From assembly GCA_963678705.1 (NCBI GenBank), contig OY783212.1:17422001-17486000 (forward strand): a stretch of DNA of 64,000 nucleotides. Direction: 5' to 3'. This DNA comes from Panorpa germanica (Eukaryota; Arthropoda; Insecta; Mecoptera; Panorpidae). Below the pieces are notes generated by a model. It saw only the letters and a program-made list of their open reading frames with translations, did no database searches and was not told where the DNA came from. Within the stretch, counting starts at the first letter, position 1. Every line of letters begins with the position of its first letter. Both the position numbers and the translations under genes were made by a program. Positions 13,401-28,300 of this stretch are shown piece after piece.

Positions 13401-16400
13401 AACAGAATAAGATGTAGAGATTGAAAAGGAGAAGCTTATGTAGAGGTATAGTCGAATACAAAAAATAAATAAAAATATTATAAGAAATCAATTGAATTTT
13501 AAAGAAATTTTTTTTTTTAATTTCTTATTTATTGCAGGTGCTTTTCTAAAGGGTGCGTAGCTTAACATTAAATGGTGGAAAAGGTATATGTGTAAGGAAA
13601 AAATAAAATATTGCTAATTGTACGTAGATGAATTAATTTTGGTGGGGGGTGGTGCTTGCGACTTGCGACTGGTGACGTCACATATGTACGACGACGGACG
13701 CGACGTCTGGATAAAACTAGTTTATTGCTGGTTTGACGTCATGCGTGCTGACGTTTGTTTTTGAATGTTTTATCACGAGAGATTAAATACTCCATAAAAG
13801 ATATTGCTTGACGTGCGTAAAACTCATTGAAAAAATAGAAAATTCAATGAATGAAAATGCACGTGTTGAACACATGCACGAACCTTGCAAATATTGTTTT
13901 GATGATTTTATAATCCATGTGCCACACATGCTACGGGTAAGTATGTGTGCTGACAAGGTATTGTAGTAGCCAAGTTTATGTCAGGCGTATCACCGTTGAC
14001 ACCGTTGCATTGCGATGTAGTAGTTCGATTAGAAAACAATGTCCAATTCAACAAATCATCTGGGGCACCAAATTCTATATGATTTTTTGAAAAAAGCAAT
14101 ATTAAAAGCATTGGAAATTAATGAAAATATGAATAATGTGTTTTAAAAAATTTAAATTCTAATGATAACAAATCAAATAATGATATTTGGACATGCAAAA
14201 TTAAGGAGCTGTATTTCAATTTAATAAATAAAAATAATACCATAAAATTTATGTGGAGACTGGGACATTGTGGAATAAGAGGAAATGAAATTGCGGACAA
14301 ATTGGCAAAGGAATCAATACATTTGGAAATTGAGATGAAAGTGAAATTACCTTCACATGAAATTTTTAATATAATCAAAAAATTAAACTTTAATTTGAGA
14401 AATCAAGATTTCATCTCAATTTCAGAAGGAAGAGATTATTATATGTTACATCCAAATTTAAGTAAGAAAAGATGGTTTAGAAATAAGTCCCGCAAATTTA
14501 TATCAACTATAATCAGAATCAAAAGTAATCATTGTAAAACTCCAGCTCACCTGTTCAAAATTAATATTAAATCCGACGATAGATGCCAATGTGGTGAAGA
14601 AGGAACTTTGGAACTTATTATATTTGAATGCATAAATTATAGTTTAGAAAGATCAAAATTCAATAGTGAAATATTAGATGTGGTTAAAACTTTTCCTGTT
14701 AATACTAAATTTTTGTTAAGTGATTCAAAATTAAATTTAAATATTTAGAAATTTGTAAAATTTAAGAATTATAAAATGTGAAATATGTAAAACTTGATGT
14801 AAAATAAAATATGTAAAAATATGTAATATGTAGGATGGTGCCTATGACGAATAAAAGTCAAGGCAAATAAATTAATTAATTAAACGTCGTTGTTTAATAT
14901 TATTTATTATCTTTATTGAATATAAATTATTATACTTTTAATAGAACTATTTGCATTTATCTAGGTGTATGTTTCACAAGCTAAAACTTATATTTGGAGT
15001 TCAATGTCAAATAACAGTAATTTAAAAAGTCGTCTAATAGTTAAGAGGTAAGAGCTATTCTTTTCAATAAATTCCAACATCAAGAGAATATGTTACTTTG
15101 TGCTGGCGCATATCACTAATAATAATCTAATGTTAAAAACTACATTTTCTTTCCCGTTTGTCTTATATTAAAACTAATGATTTGAGCATGTTGGGTGCCG
15201 CGATTGCCCTCTCGAGATCAAAAACGCATTCGAATGAACATTTCAGAATATGATCGGCCACCATATTCAACAGATTTGGATCTCAGCCTTTTTCTCTTTC
15301 CTATGCTCAAAATTTCGCTCGGTGGACAGAGAATTTTTTCGAGTAAAGAGGTCAACTACTATTTTGACAATTAAAAAAATGTTTGTGTCGCTGGGAAAAG
15401 TGCATAGCGTTACAAGGAGATTAAGTTGAGGAATTAAATCTTCTTAATATGCTTATGGTGAAAGTTATTAACCAATATTACAAAGTCAAGGAATCACCCG
15501 TTGTAATTTCACCCACTGTGCGACATATCACATATCACAGGGAAATGCATTAACCTAAACGCGATTTATTGAATAATTCATTGTGTTGTTACAACCCAAC
15601 ACGAAAGCTACTACAAGTCATAACATATGACAGCTGCCTAATTATCGGGGACACTTGTCCCCTAGTGACGTCATCAATGAATGCAACACGCAATTATACG
15701 CTAATAACTGCCAAACACACAACAAAATAAATGACAGATATTCCCATATGAAGTTGGTAAGGCAATGGTCATAAATCGATTCAAATACGTCATCAGAAGA
15801 TTTAAACTAAACCTGAAAGTGTGCCGCGTTACTTCGATATCACCCCTCTTGTTCACCCCAATGTATTTACCATATACCTTTCACTAATGCTATCTCTCTC
15901 ACTCCAATACTGCTGTGTCTCCCACGCAAACACACCACGTGGGCGAAAGGGAATGAATGAATGACGATAGAAGTAGATAAAGTGGGGGAACGATGGGTGC
16001 AAAGAGGGAACAGCGGGGTACAGCGCGGGTGTATAAAGTAGCCGGAGGGTGATTATACATCCTACGTCATTACAAATACTATAATGAATGACGGCCGTAG
16101 GGCATGTGTGTGTTCTTGGAAATCATGTGCCGGTCCGGGCCGAGCTTTCAGGCGGAGAGCTTTAAAGCTCTTTGTTTGATCTGTGATTCGCTTGTAACGA
16201 ACATCTTATGCATATGTTGGTTTGTTTTACAAATAAAATTTGCTGGTGAAGTATACAACTTTTAAAGTTTCTTATTTTCTCTGTCACTAGTGGCATGGGA
16301 TTACCCTTTAGGGTAACTAGAGTGAGAGAGTAAATTGCCACTGGATAAAATGGAAACTAGATTGACAGTAAACACAATTAGTGATTCGGAATAAGAAATG

Positions 16401-17204
16401 GAATCAAAAATCTGATTGGGAAAGAAACATTTTTCAAAAAATTTGTAATGAAAGCGTCTTATCAAAGCGAGGCTCTTCTTTTTTGTGTTGTTTATGTAAA
16501 TTAACAGTATTGAAGTATTTTTGATGATGATTTATGAGAAATGCAAAAATTATAAATAAATGTAAAGTTTTAAAATTTTATATTGGTAGCTTTATAAAAG
16601 TTAACAAACGCAAAGACGACAAATATTAATGATGATAAACTAAGGTACTTGAGTATCTTAAAAAATATAGGCAAGGACTCAAGTGGGTTTTCTAAAGCGC
16701 GAGACGAGCGCGAGATTCAAATACAAATATAATAACGAATTTTTCTATTTGGGTTGTTCTTCAAGAGTACGAGGCCCCGGGCGGTTGCCCTGTTTGCCAC
16801 TCCCCAAAGCCACCTCTGGCTATTACTGATAGTGTCAATGACCATAGACGATATTTGTTGCAACGGGTTTTTGAACTCATTTTATAAGGGTTGCTTTCTT
16901 AATTTTGATTCAAATATTGATTAATACATGCATATTATAAATTAAAATATTCAAACGTTGACGGAAATATAACTATTTCTAATTTGAATTTTAGTTTTAG
17001 TTTGTCCGTCAGCGCTGCACATGACGTCACAGAAGAAAACGTAATCGAGATTTATTTTTATTTTTTCACAACAATCATATTATAAAACTTGATGGGATGC
17101 GATGATCCAACTGTTATTAGAAATGATTGGTAGTATCACACTATCATTCGTATAAAAAGATGTCCAATCATCAGATGTTAATAATTCGAGGATATAAAAT
17201 ATAT

Positions 17205-17242
<38 letters not shown>

Positions 17243-20200
17243 CTTCTGTAATATTGTGACTTATTACAAATAATTGGATATTTGAGGAACTAAAAGCCAA
17301 CTTTATCGATAAATAGTACAGCCTTATAGAAATTAGGTCATGGTACTTAAAGGCCTAACAGTTAAACAGTTCCAGTGTGGCAAACACAGCGATAACGCGG
17401 TGCTGATTAAATCCACGAATTAATACATTGGCCTAGCTATTTCTGGAAACTTGTTTTTACTTGCATTTCTTATAAGAATTATTACTAACCTAAAATGATG
17501 TTTATTTTACAATGATAAATGTCAAAGAAAACATTGTAGGTACAAAACTATTTACAGCGATGGCTTTTCTGACGTCGACGTCGACGCCGACGCCGTTGAA
17601 AATATTGGCACTTTCAGAACAACAAAGGTGTAAACCTTGAGACGGTGATCTTGTTATTAAACACTAGCAGAGACATTGCTCAAAATGCAGTAAATGCCAC
17701 ATTACTTAAAAACACAATCACAAAACATTTAAATCGAAAAAGATTCACAATTCTGGCAAGTATATTTTAATATATAATTTTAAGATGGAAAAAATACTTA
17801 CAGGTTACATACGTAGGGTAAAAAAAAATCAGAAAATAAATAAGGGAAGCTAGGTGCACTAACAGAGAATTGAAACCTTAAACAGCGACAAAATGAACCT
17901 AAAAATGTATAATTTATAGAAATATTACGTACACATAAAATCACTGAAAATATCAGCACGATAATTCGTGGGCTACATCAGCCATGGTGGTGTTTATCGA
18001 AATGAAACAACGTGAACAGGTACCCCTCTCTCCCTTCCTCCGTGCCTCCTGAGCCCTATCGACCGTCGCGTAGCGCAGAAACACACACACACACAGGACA
18101 CAAAACATATACATGCAAACATTCTAAGTAAGTATGTATAGACTTAACATTGGAGTAACAAGGCCAGCATTATTTGCAGAACTCTGGGTGCCCTGTGTGT
18201 GTGTGTGTGTTTGTACGAAAGGAATAAAAGGGATAGGGATGGAACGATGGAGCGCCCGGAACGATGGAATCCCCTCTGAAGGAAACTACAGGACGCACAG
18301 AAATAACCGAGCTAAATATTATGGCATGATGTTCTATTTTTCTAAAATATGATGTTTTCAAAACGCTTTCCGAATTAAGAAAAAATTAACGACGATATTT
18401 AGTTTGTTTTTGCGAAGACTATTGGTGTTTTGTCATTAAATAATAATATTTTGGTATATACGCATGCGTCAAATCACGCTCTTTAAATTATCATACTTAA
18501 GGTAAGCGCCTACAATCCGTATTGAAGTTCAAAGTTCAAAGATATTTATTAACCTAATGGCATTGCAATAATTAATTTTAATTGTTCTTAGTTTTTGTCT
18601 TGTGTATTTGTGTAGGGAAACGTAGTTAAAAAAACCTTACTTTACTATGATGGAATTTTATATATGAGTGTACAGAAATATGTATGCCTATGTTGTGTAG
18701 CATGCACCTACAGGATTGTGTTCTTAGGTACCCAGTAAACATTTAGTGAAGTGCCTAACTTTGTGACGTTTTAAGCCGATAAAACAGACATTTCATATGA
18801 ATGATTGTGAGATGCATCTCCAATATGATGTCAAAGTGACTCCAAAATGCTCCAAAATGTTTACTGGGTAGTCTGCATTTGACCTTGAAGGGTAGGCTGT
18901 CGTTTATATATTTTACCAGATGTTGTATTAGTGGATTGTCGTCAGTTTAAACGTACATTGAGTCAGTTCTGGCCGTTAGAAAAGCCTTTATCGGTGTGCA
19001 GAGAAAATCCCTTGTTTAACCTATTTACGCAACGTACGATATTCTATTTCTGTTCAGCGACTTTGCTTTGTCAGTTTGCTGGACACTTTGCTGGAAGGTC
19101 AGTTCAGACCTGTGTGCATTGTGATTAATCGCCATTGTGATCACCGCACCCCCCCCCCCCTGCCCCGCACCTAATCCCATTCCCTCTGTTAATTATTTCC
19201 ACAGTGACTTACAAGTGTGCGAGGATGGTTCAAATGCAACGTTATCTCACTTTAAAACAATTTTTGTAAAAACCTGTTGAAGGTTAAGTATATTTCTTTA
19301 TCTTCTTCTTTAAAGTTAAGAACGATGTTAATTTGCAAAACTTTCATAGAATTGCAAAGACTTCAATCATCGAAATTTTTGGAACATAAAATTATAATCA
19401 TGATTAATAAAAAAAAACTTACCTTTGTCTTCGTGTGAATCTCCTTCGTTGCTAGCACATTCAGAAGTTGATCTTAAGTCCTCTTCCTCTGAACTACTAA
19501 CTGACATTTGAGGTGCTACACTACCACTCACAAAACCCGGTCCCACTCCCACTCCCGATCGGCCACTAACATTGAGTCTTCCATGTTCGTCAGACCCTCC
19601 CACTATAGTTTTTCTTGATTCACTTTTTGTATGTTTTACATGTTCATTATTGTGATGACCCGCATAGTTAATATCACTGGGTTGTTCACTATTTAGTTGG
19701 CTACCATAAATGGGTTGTTGTCTTGAATGCACTAGATGAGGATGCGTGCGCATCAAGTAATCTATTTCACTTTGGTAGAAACTTGGATCATCTTCTTGAT
19801 AACCTGTATGATACTCTAATTGTCTATCACTACTGCCACCGCGGGATCGTTGCTGGAGTTGTTCATGTGTTCTTTGATTTGACGCACGAACATCTACACC
19901 ACAGTCTTCCGTTGTCACCACTGTAATTCTGCTGGGTCCTTGATCCTGTTGCGAGAATTGTCTGCGTAAGGTACTGCCCGTTCTTTGCAGTGGGATATTA
20001 TCTCTCTCGGCAGCGCTTTTAGCACGTTCTAACATTGGACGTCTTTCTGATGGCACTTCCTGCATCTGCATCGGTGGTAACGGGAGTCTTATATTACCCA
20101 CGGCACCTTCTACAACTACATCTCCATTCAAGTCCAATTTTATCTTATCCAGTATTAAGTTCTTCTGTGGACATGCATGCGTCCACGTTCCCGTCGCGGA

Positions 20201-22215
20201 CAAATGCTCCTGTTTCTTGCGACACAGCACGCATATCCATATAACCTGAAAACAAATAGCACCATTAGACATTAACGCCAACAATGCATAGGATTACGCC
20301 ACGAGGAACGAAGCAAATCAATTCGTTAAATATAAATTTAATGTGATTAATTTAACGCAGACAGGGTGTTGACAAGTCGGCTTTGTTACATTAGGTTGGC
20401 CCCAAGTGTGATAATATATTGCTTCATGATATGCAGGAGCATGAGAGCTCTGGCAGTAAATCGTGGACCGTTGTGGAACCATCCCTCGTCCGCGGATAGT
20501 ACCGCCAACGAAGAGGGATGGCAACTGCAGAGCTAGGACAAAATCGCGAGCAGATAATTTGGCAATACGACTGTCCAGTAGCCCGGCTGCCCAAATGATG
20601 GATTTATGTCGGTAATTATTTGTTAATTATGTGACAATTATCTGCATTTAATTTGTTTCCTTCAAATTGGAACGTTGCGTTGGTTGATAAAGTAATACGG
20701 TTTACGAGGACAACGATGCTTTGACAGAATGACGCGTTTTACATCCACGACTAGCTGCGTCATGTTAGGCAACGCATTATTTTGACAATGGGTTGTGCAA
20801 TGATTATGTTATGTATCTAGTGTTAATTGCGATGTCGTTGGAGATTAATGTCACGGCTTTCTCTACTTACGGACGTCCATGAAGTTGCGCAAACTGTTGT
20901 AGAAGAAGAAAAATAATTCCTTTCCTTAGAACCCTATTTTGTTACTGCTTAAATGGCGTCCGTTAACTATCAGCCGACCTTAAATAAAGACACTTCAAAA
21001 AATCATCAGAAATTAACGGACGCCAGTCTACTGTACCCAGCAATAGTTGATTGATGTATCGATTTATCGATGTATCATATGTATTATTAAATTTACCGTT
21101 TACAGACTTATTTACCGCTAATAACGCATACCTGCATATCAGAAGGAGTTTTATCACCTAATTAGTTTACAATCAAGTTGGAAGTCAATTAGTAGTTTGT
21201 ACAAACCATAAGTTAAATGTTTGTTTGATAAGGTTTCATATGAAATAAACAATGTACAAAAATTACTTGTAATGAATACTTTTAATTTATATGGAGTCTT
21301 TCAACCAGAGGAACTGTCAACATACAACCGTCATTGCGGTGACATTTACCAGGTATAGGCCGGTTGCTGTATTCATAGTTATCGCAACAGATAGTTAACT
21401 TTAAAATAAATTTAGATTAAAATGAAAATATTACCACATTTCACACGAATATTGTGCTTTTCTGTTGATTTGTTGAAAAACCCCTTATACGTTTACTTAT
21501 CGTGTAGCATAGGCTTTTACAATTGGGAGCCACGTTGATCTCTTCTTCACTTAAAATCATTTTAACAATAAAAACGACTTTTTTCAAAACAATCGTAAAT
21601 TTCACTAATTTATTTTTTCTAAGTTTTTTATAAATATGAGCTAATACATTTGTTTACAAAAATATTTAAATTTCTTATTTTTGACGATTTCTGATAATAC
21701 TAAGGTAGCGACAGTCGACGAACCTCCCGGAATACGTATTCCAGGGAACAGATTATATATCCACCATTTTTTAATATTTACAAATGTGTACCACATCTAA
21801 TGATATATACCTGAAGATTGTCTCAAAACTAAAAAATTCTGTTTATGGTCTTTCTCTTTTTGTGGTTAAAAATGTATATCACCCTATACCCAGAGGCGGT
21901 TTTAGGGGGGGAACCAAGCAATAAAATTTTATTTCTCGTCAATTATCATCAAAAATACTTACTTACAATTTACATAAATTATATAAAGAAAAAGTGCCTC
22001 GCAAAGATCTGCCGCCAGGGGCCTCGCAATGGCTAAAGCCGCCCCTGCCTATACCCTATACGCTTAAGTAATATTAATCGTTCACAAAGTCATATAAACA
22101 TAATAATAATAAAGATTTATTTTTGAAAGCAACTCAATTAATAAAATCTTGTAAATTAGATGAAAAATAATAAACTGGATTTGAATGAATATGTTCTCTA
22201 TAACAATAACGCATA

Positions 22216-22301
<86 letters not shown>

Positions 22302-25300
22302 TCTTCTTAATATACATAAATTACGTGTCACGTTGTCTCTCCGCGATGGACTCCTAAGCTACTTAACCGATTTTAATCAAATTTGTACACCGGGTGCAGT
22401 TTGATCCAACTTGAAAAATAGGATAGCTTACATCTCAATTTATTATTATCTTATTGCAAATTATTTGTCTATTAATTATCTGTTAGCTCCAAACGATGAT
22501 ATCTGACGACGATGATGGCGACATCTGTTGACTAGATTGAGTAAATGTTCTGTTGACTAGATTGAGTAAATATTCAATAGATGGCGCTATGTAATGTAAT
22601 ATGACAAAAACGTTAGTCACAGCAACGCGTGGCCGGGACAGCTAGTATATATATATATATGTACTACACTCATATAACATAATATACTCGAGTATATAAT
22701 AAATAAAATTACAATTTATTATTTACTACAAAATTCATAAAATGAAGTGTTGCGATTCGGATACTTTATATTTAACATGTAAACTGGCATTATGTTCCAA
22801 CACACAAATACAAGTGAGACTCGGCTTTATATGACGCAAGTTATTGATCCCCCCCACCACTCGAACATAATACAATGAGGGTTTGTAAATCAAATGTATT
22901 ATTAATATACTCACTCGTACTATGATTTCATTTCATTCCGTTCCATTCCATTCCATCGAATCGTTGGAATTTCGTGCCATTACAATTAATAGAATCCAGT
23001 GCAAAGTAATGTACTTTTAATATTATGATGATAAAGTTAGATAATAGAGTAATTGCAACCAATTTATTTTTAATATTATATTCTAGATTATATTCTACTC
23101 TGTGTATCCCTAAAAGTCCACTTGTCAGGGGTGTCTTTCCCATCAATATATCATCAAAAATATTTACTTTCAATTTACACAAAGAACAAGAGCCTCGCAA
23201 AGATCTGCCACCCCGGAGCCTCGCAAAGTTCTGCCGCTCGGGGCCTCGCAATGGCTAAGGGCGCCCCTGCTTAAATGCCATTGGAAATGACTAAAACTTC
23301 TATCGCCATCTATATGTTTCATCAGGTAAAATCTGCATTAAAAGGAACAAGATTTGAGTCCTTTGAAGCTGTGAAAAAGAAAACAGCACGCGTCTTGAAG
23401 GAGCTAACAGAAGAAGACTTCCAAAACTGTTTCTGGTACTCCTACATGGCCAGTAATTGGTGGGGCGCTAACCAGGAAAACTCACAGCAAACAGCCAGAT
23501 TGAAGAACGCCACGCTGGAACTAGTCAGCTAGTGCACTTTTTTGGGTTCAGTACAACGTCAAGTTTTAGTCATAAAAAACTATCTGTTTCACACTAGGGT
23601 ATTAAATGTTTTTGTAGTTCATAATAATAAAGGGTGACTTGCAATCTTGCAAATGTCGTGTACTTTTGAGATTGGTAAGCTTTATTACTTACCAAAATAT
23701 CAAGTTAAGTTAAAATGCTATTTTATCCAGTCTATTATATTTATTTATTTAACATATATGCTAATATTTCCTAATCTAGTTTAGGATCTTATTCTTATTA
23801 AATATCAAGCTTCCCCTCCCTTATCCTTTATTTATCTTTGCTTGTTCTTAACATATGTCATCCATCTTATTCCCTTCTTCTTCATTCGCAAAATCTCCTT
23901 CAGTCAAACTAAACTTTCCAACTTCTCCCAATAACTACTCTTAATGTGCTCTAATCTTCCTCTTCCTCTCCTGGTCTGCATTATATACCTTTTCTGCACT
24001 GCCTCCAGTTTCCAGTGTAAATTTGTATAATCTGAGAGTGATGCCATATTATTGCATAAGTTCTACTCCACTGAATTCAGAGTAACTTTGTTTATTACAA
24101 AGAAATTTTACTTGAAATTTTATTGCAAAATTTTAAATTTAATACTGGGCAGTATTCTTCATTATTATTATTTTTCATATATTTGCGAATTTTTTTTCTG
24201 CAGATTTAAAAGTTTGTTAATCAGCATTTGCTTTGAAGAACGACTAGGGGCGCGTTTGGGTAAGCCATCTTTCTTGCTAAAGGTTATTCTCTCATTTATT
24301 TATGATAAATATTATGCAACAATCCATGCGAAGTTAACTGGGTTTTTTCTTCAAACTTCTACAGGTTAACGTTAAATTTATATTACCATTTTATATAAGC
24401 TTGTGTTTTAAAGGTCATTAAAGGTCAACCGTATAAATTATACATCTGGTCTGATTATATATTCACGGTAACACCAACAACAAGAACAACAACAGCAGCA
24501 TCATAAAAACGGAATGTGAATTTATGTATTAAATTCATTTAAATGAACTTCTATTTAATCTTTACTAATGTATTTTAAGGGGCTTTTCAACTTTTATTGG
24601 ATCGAAAATTTACTCTTTTTTTAATTTTTTGATAAAGTGAAATTTTGAAAGTAAAGTGTTCCAACAGTAAGCAAACGCGGCACCCACTTTGAACAGAGCT
24701 TTCTCATAGTCAAATGCTCATGCAATATAAAGCCAACACGTTCTTTTGATATCTTTACGATGTCAGCTAACTCACGCAACTTCACTTTTCGATCATTCAA
24801 AACGATTTTGTGGATTTTTTTTATGTTTTCTGGTGTTACCGCCTCATTTGGACGTCCACTGCGTTCTGCATCATCGGTGTCTCTACAACCACGTTTGAAG
24901 TCAGCAAACCAACGTTTTATTGTTGTTTCTGATGGAGCGGAGTCCCCATAACACTTTTCAAGCCATTGCTTCGCTTGAACGGTATTTTTCCCATCAAGAA
25001 GCAGTGTAAAATTAAAACACGAAATTGTTTTTGATCCATTGTTTTGAAAATAACAAAAGTAGCGTTACTCTTAGCACAATAACTCACAAACTAATGAATA
25101 GAATATCATGAAATTTTAACAGCTGTCTTTTGAAGGTTAGTATTAACTGAAAAAAAGGTGACAATAAAACTAGCGCCATCTATGTGTTAGGCCCGGGACT
25201 TTTCAGCCCATGTGCTATATACGAGTATATTGCTATGTTTATTAGCGATGACAGGACAGTTAAGGCTGGTTTTCTAGTGATTCTGCAGGTTAAGTTATAA

Positions 25301-28300
25301 ATAGTGCTTTAACCATTACTGCTTTATGTTAGCCGATAAAACCATTCCCTAACTTTCTAGAATAACTTAACGAATTGAAATGTGAACTTTATCCTATGCC
25401 CGTGTCCCGAACCCGATTCATGCCCTATCCTGCTATCCTGTGTCTGGGTTCAATATCTAAAAATAGATTTAATCCACAACTAAACTTTATCTTAGTTTTT
25501 CCACATTCTTATTATAATCAAGTTGTTGAACAAACTATCAAACAAAATACGAAAATCAAATTAATATATTAAATCGTTGGCTCCAGAAGTCTAACATGAA
25601 AAACTATTCTTCTTATGAATAAATGTATATCAGTGGTGGCCAAATGCAGGTCTGCCAGTTGCAGCTAAACATGTTTGTACAGTGTGAGAAATATACATAC
25701 CACGTACCGATACGACAGAACGCCAAGTTAAACTTGTGTACTGTAGGGTGTATTGGAGTTGTTTTACACTAACATAATTTATCATGAGAGCAAACTGTTC
25801 TCTTCCACCCAGTAAACATTTTGGAGCATTTTGGAGTCACTTTGACATCATATTGGAGATGCGTATGATTTTTTTGTCATGAAAGACTTCATTTATAGTT
25901 CAGCTTCTCACAATCGTACATATGAAATGTCTGTTTTATCGGCTACAGATGACGGAACCACTCCACCTGTCGGAATACAAATGAAGATAAAGTTGATGCG
26001 AACTATAATTGAAGTGAAATAGTGATAGAAACGTCACAAAATAGGGCACTTCACCAAATGTTTACTGGGCAGTCTGAGCTGGCTGATTGCATTTACAATG
26101 TATGGAGGTTTAGCGGTGTAGCACGTATATTCTTGGTTAATATTCGCTGAAATTCGGACGGCTTCGTCGCTTGCAGTGTGCGAGTTCATTACATTTACAG
26201 GATTCGGATAGGTAAAGCGAAGTAGCGCGTATACGTCCAGTCAAAATTCGCTTAAATACGCTTGCACTGTGTGTCAGGTCTTAGGGACTTGTCATTGGAA
26301 CTTCGACACAGATAAATCGGTTAAGAGACCTGACAATATACATATTCGATTGCAATCGATTATTAATAAATGATTGTTATATAATTTTTGACTTTTAATT
26401 GAGAGAACCCTAACATGAACATAATATCTGGGTGCTACAATAGTTTTAAGATAAAAATCCCTTCCAGTAAACATTCTGGGGTCACCTTGCCATCATTTTG
26501 AAGATGCGCATGACTTTATTGTCATGAAAGAGTTCATTTGCAGTTCAGTTTCTCACAGTCGTTCATATGAAATATCTATTTTATAGCTACAAATGGCGAA
26601 ACCACTCCATCTGTTGGAATACAAATGAAGATAAAGTTGATGCGAACTATAATTGAAGTGCAATAGTGATAGAAACGTCACAAAAAGGGACACTATATCA
26701 AATTGTTTACTAGGTTATGACAACTAGTTAATAGTTGGTCTAACATGAACTAAGTATTTAAAGTTTCTGTCCTTATTGTACAAGTTCACAAGATATCGAC
26801 ATCATAAAATTCCCACTCGTATACGTAGAAGATCAGCGGTGATATGCCTCAGCATCGGAAATAGGCTGATGTTAAAGAAATGTTAAAAACATATACACAA
26901 AGAAAACAATTAAAACTGATAACTCAGTCGATGTGCCAGTCTTCTTAAGCCATGTTATTTTCATCCTCCATAATTTGCAAACACGATGCTTCTTCTACTG
27001 CCAACATTTTATGTGTAGTTTGAGTTGTGTCGATCTTCCTTGGAGGTTTTCACCCTACCCTCCTCCTGCCTTGGCAGTGGATGCCTGGAAACCTCCCTTC
27101 ATGGATGGCTGGAGGTTGAGTTTTTGTAGCGTAGATTTTGGACTTGTGCCACAACAATATACAACGTTCGTGTACGATACATGGAACATTCCCTTGTTGT
27201 TCCCATGGAACATGCTCTTCTCCCAGTGACTCAGATACGAACTGTTTTGTTTCCAGCAGCTGAATCATTCAACGTAGCCAAATATTTATTCTCGCGCTAT
27301 ATATGATGATGTGCGAGTCGAGTGCGAGTGGTCTAGCCACTAAGACTTCATTAAATGAATGTCTAGTTGTATATATATGTAGTCAGTATATACTGACACT
27401 GTTATATTGAATGTATCTGCTACATAAATGTTATGCAAATACACCGTTCGATAATATCTCGTTCTTCAAAGCATTGTGCAAGTTATTATTATTTTATTTT
27501 AATGCTTTTGCCATTTGGCGCTACATTGCTTAGTTCTTAGGAGTTTTAATTGTAAGTAATAACGTATAATCAATATTTAATTATATTAATTCAATGCGAG
27601 GGTCTTTGTTCCTTTTGTGAAAAATCTTTACCCATCATTTGAACCCCCCAACAAATTTTGATACGGGGCACGCTACTTTACTGTTTCTACTAAACCTGTA
27701 TCGATCAGTAACGCGTCCAGCCGTCAAATACTAATCTATGAACGCATGTACGGGTATATCAACTTCTCTTCATTTTAAAAATAAACTGATGCAACATTTT
27801 ATTTGTTTTTAAAAGCATTACTCTATAACAGTTTTAAAATGATTGTTGTTCAAGTACTTTTCATAAAAACTGATTAAACAAACATTGGCCGAGCAATAAA
27901 ATGAAATGTCATGTAATTATAATCTCAATCAGATACACTCATACACGCAACAATTAACACATTCAAATATGGTAGATATGAACATTATCTTTAATACAAT
28001 ATGAATTTACATAATACTCGTAAATTGATACCACGTGCCTAATTTTTAGTCCAAGATCCCAGAGCCGGCAGACATCACTTATTTTCTGATGAACAAAATG
28101 TGTAAGATTGAGTAGTGTTAGTATGTACAATGATCGTATGCCTACCTGCTAACTTGACCAGGCGGCCATTTTCCAGGTATCAGGTAATCAAGGTACGTAA
28201 AATCGCTGCTAATGCCAATCTGATTTTAAGCAAAATTAAGACCTTTTTAGATTAAATATTACAAGGGTTCATTAAACCTAATTTTACATGAATATAAGGT

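Larger units (their letters stand above)
8798..19422. other. long RIM intron, transposon-rich
   Basis: About 10.6 kb between the two linker exons. It holds a MITE (9511-10149), a possible optional exon (11565-11680), a dispersed repeat (about 12290-12900), a CRE cluster (13292-13741), a LINE 3' fragment (14103-14882), GC-richer sequence near 15.9-16.2 kb, small hairpins, TA/CA/GT microsatellites and a TA-flanked MITE (18731-18868). Confidence 0.6.

Noticed and set aside
22134..22331. Open frame of Tyr-Ile repeats
   Set aside because: Translation of a (TA)n microsatellite.
27050..27268. 72-residue minus-strand frame considered as a RIM exon
   Set aside because: No matching splice sites or RIM-like motif, and the flanking RIM exons already join in phase.
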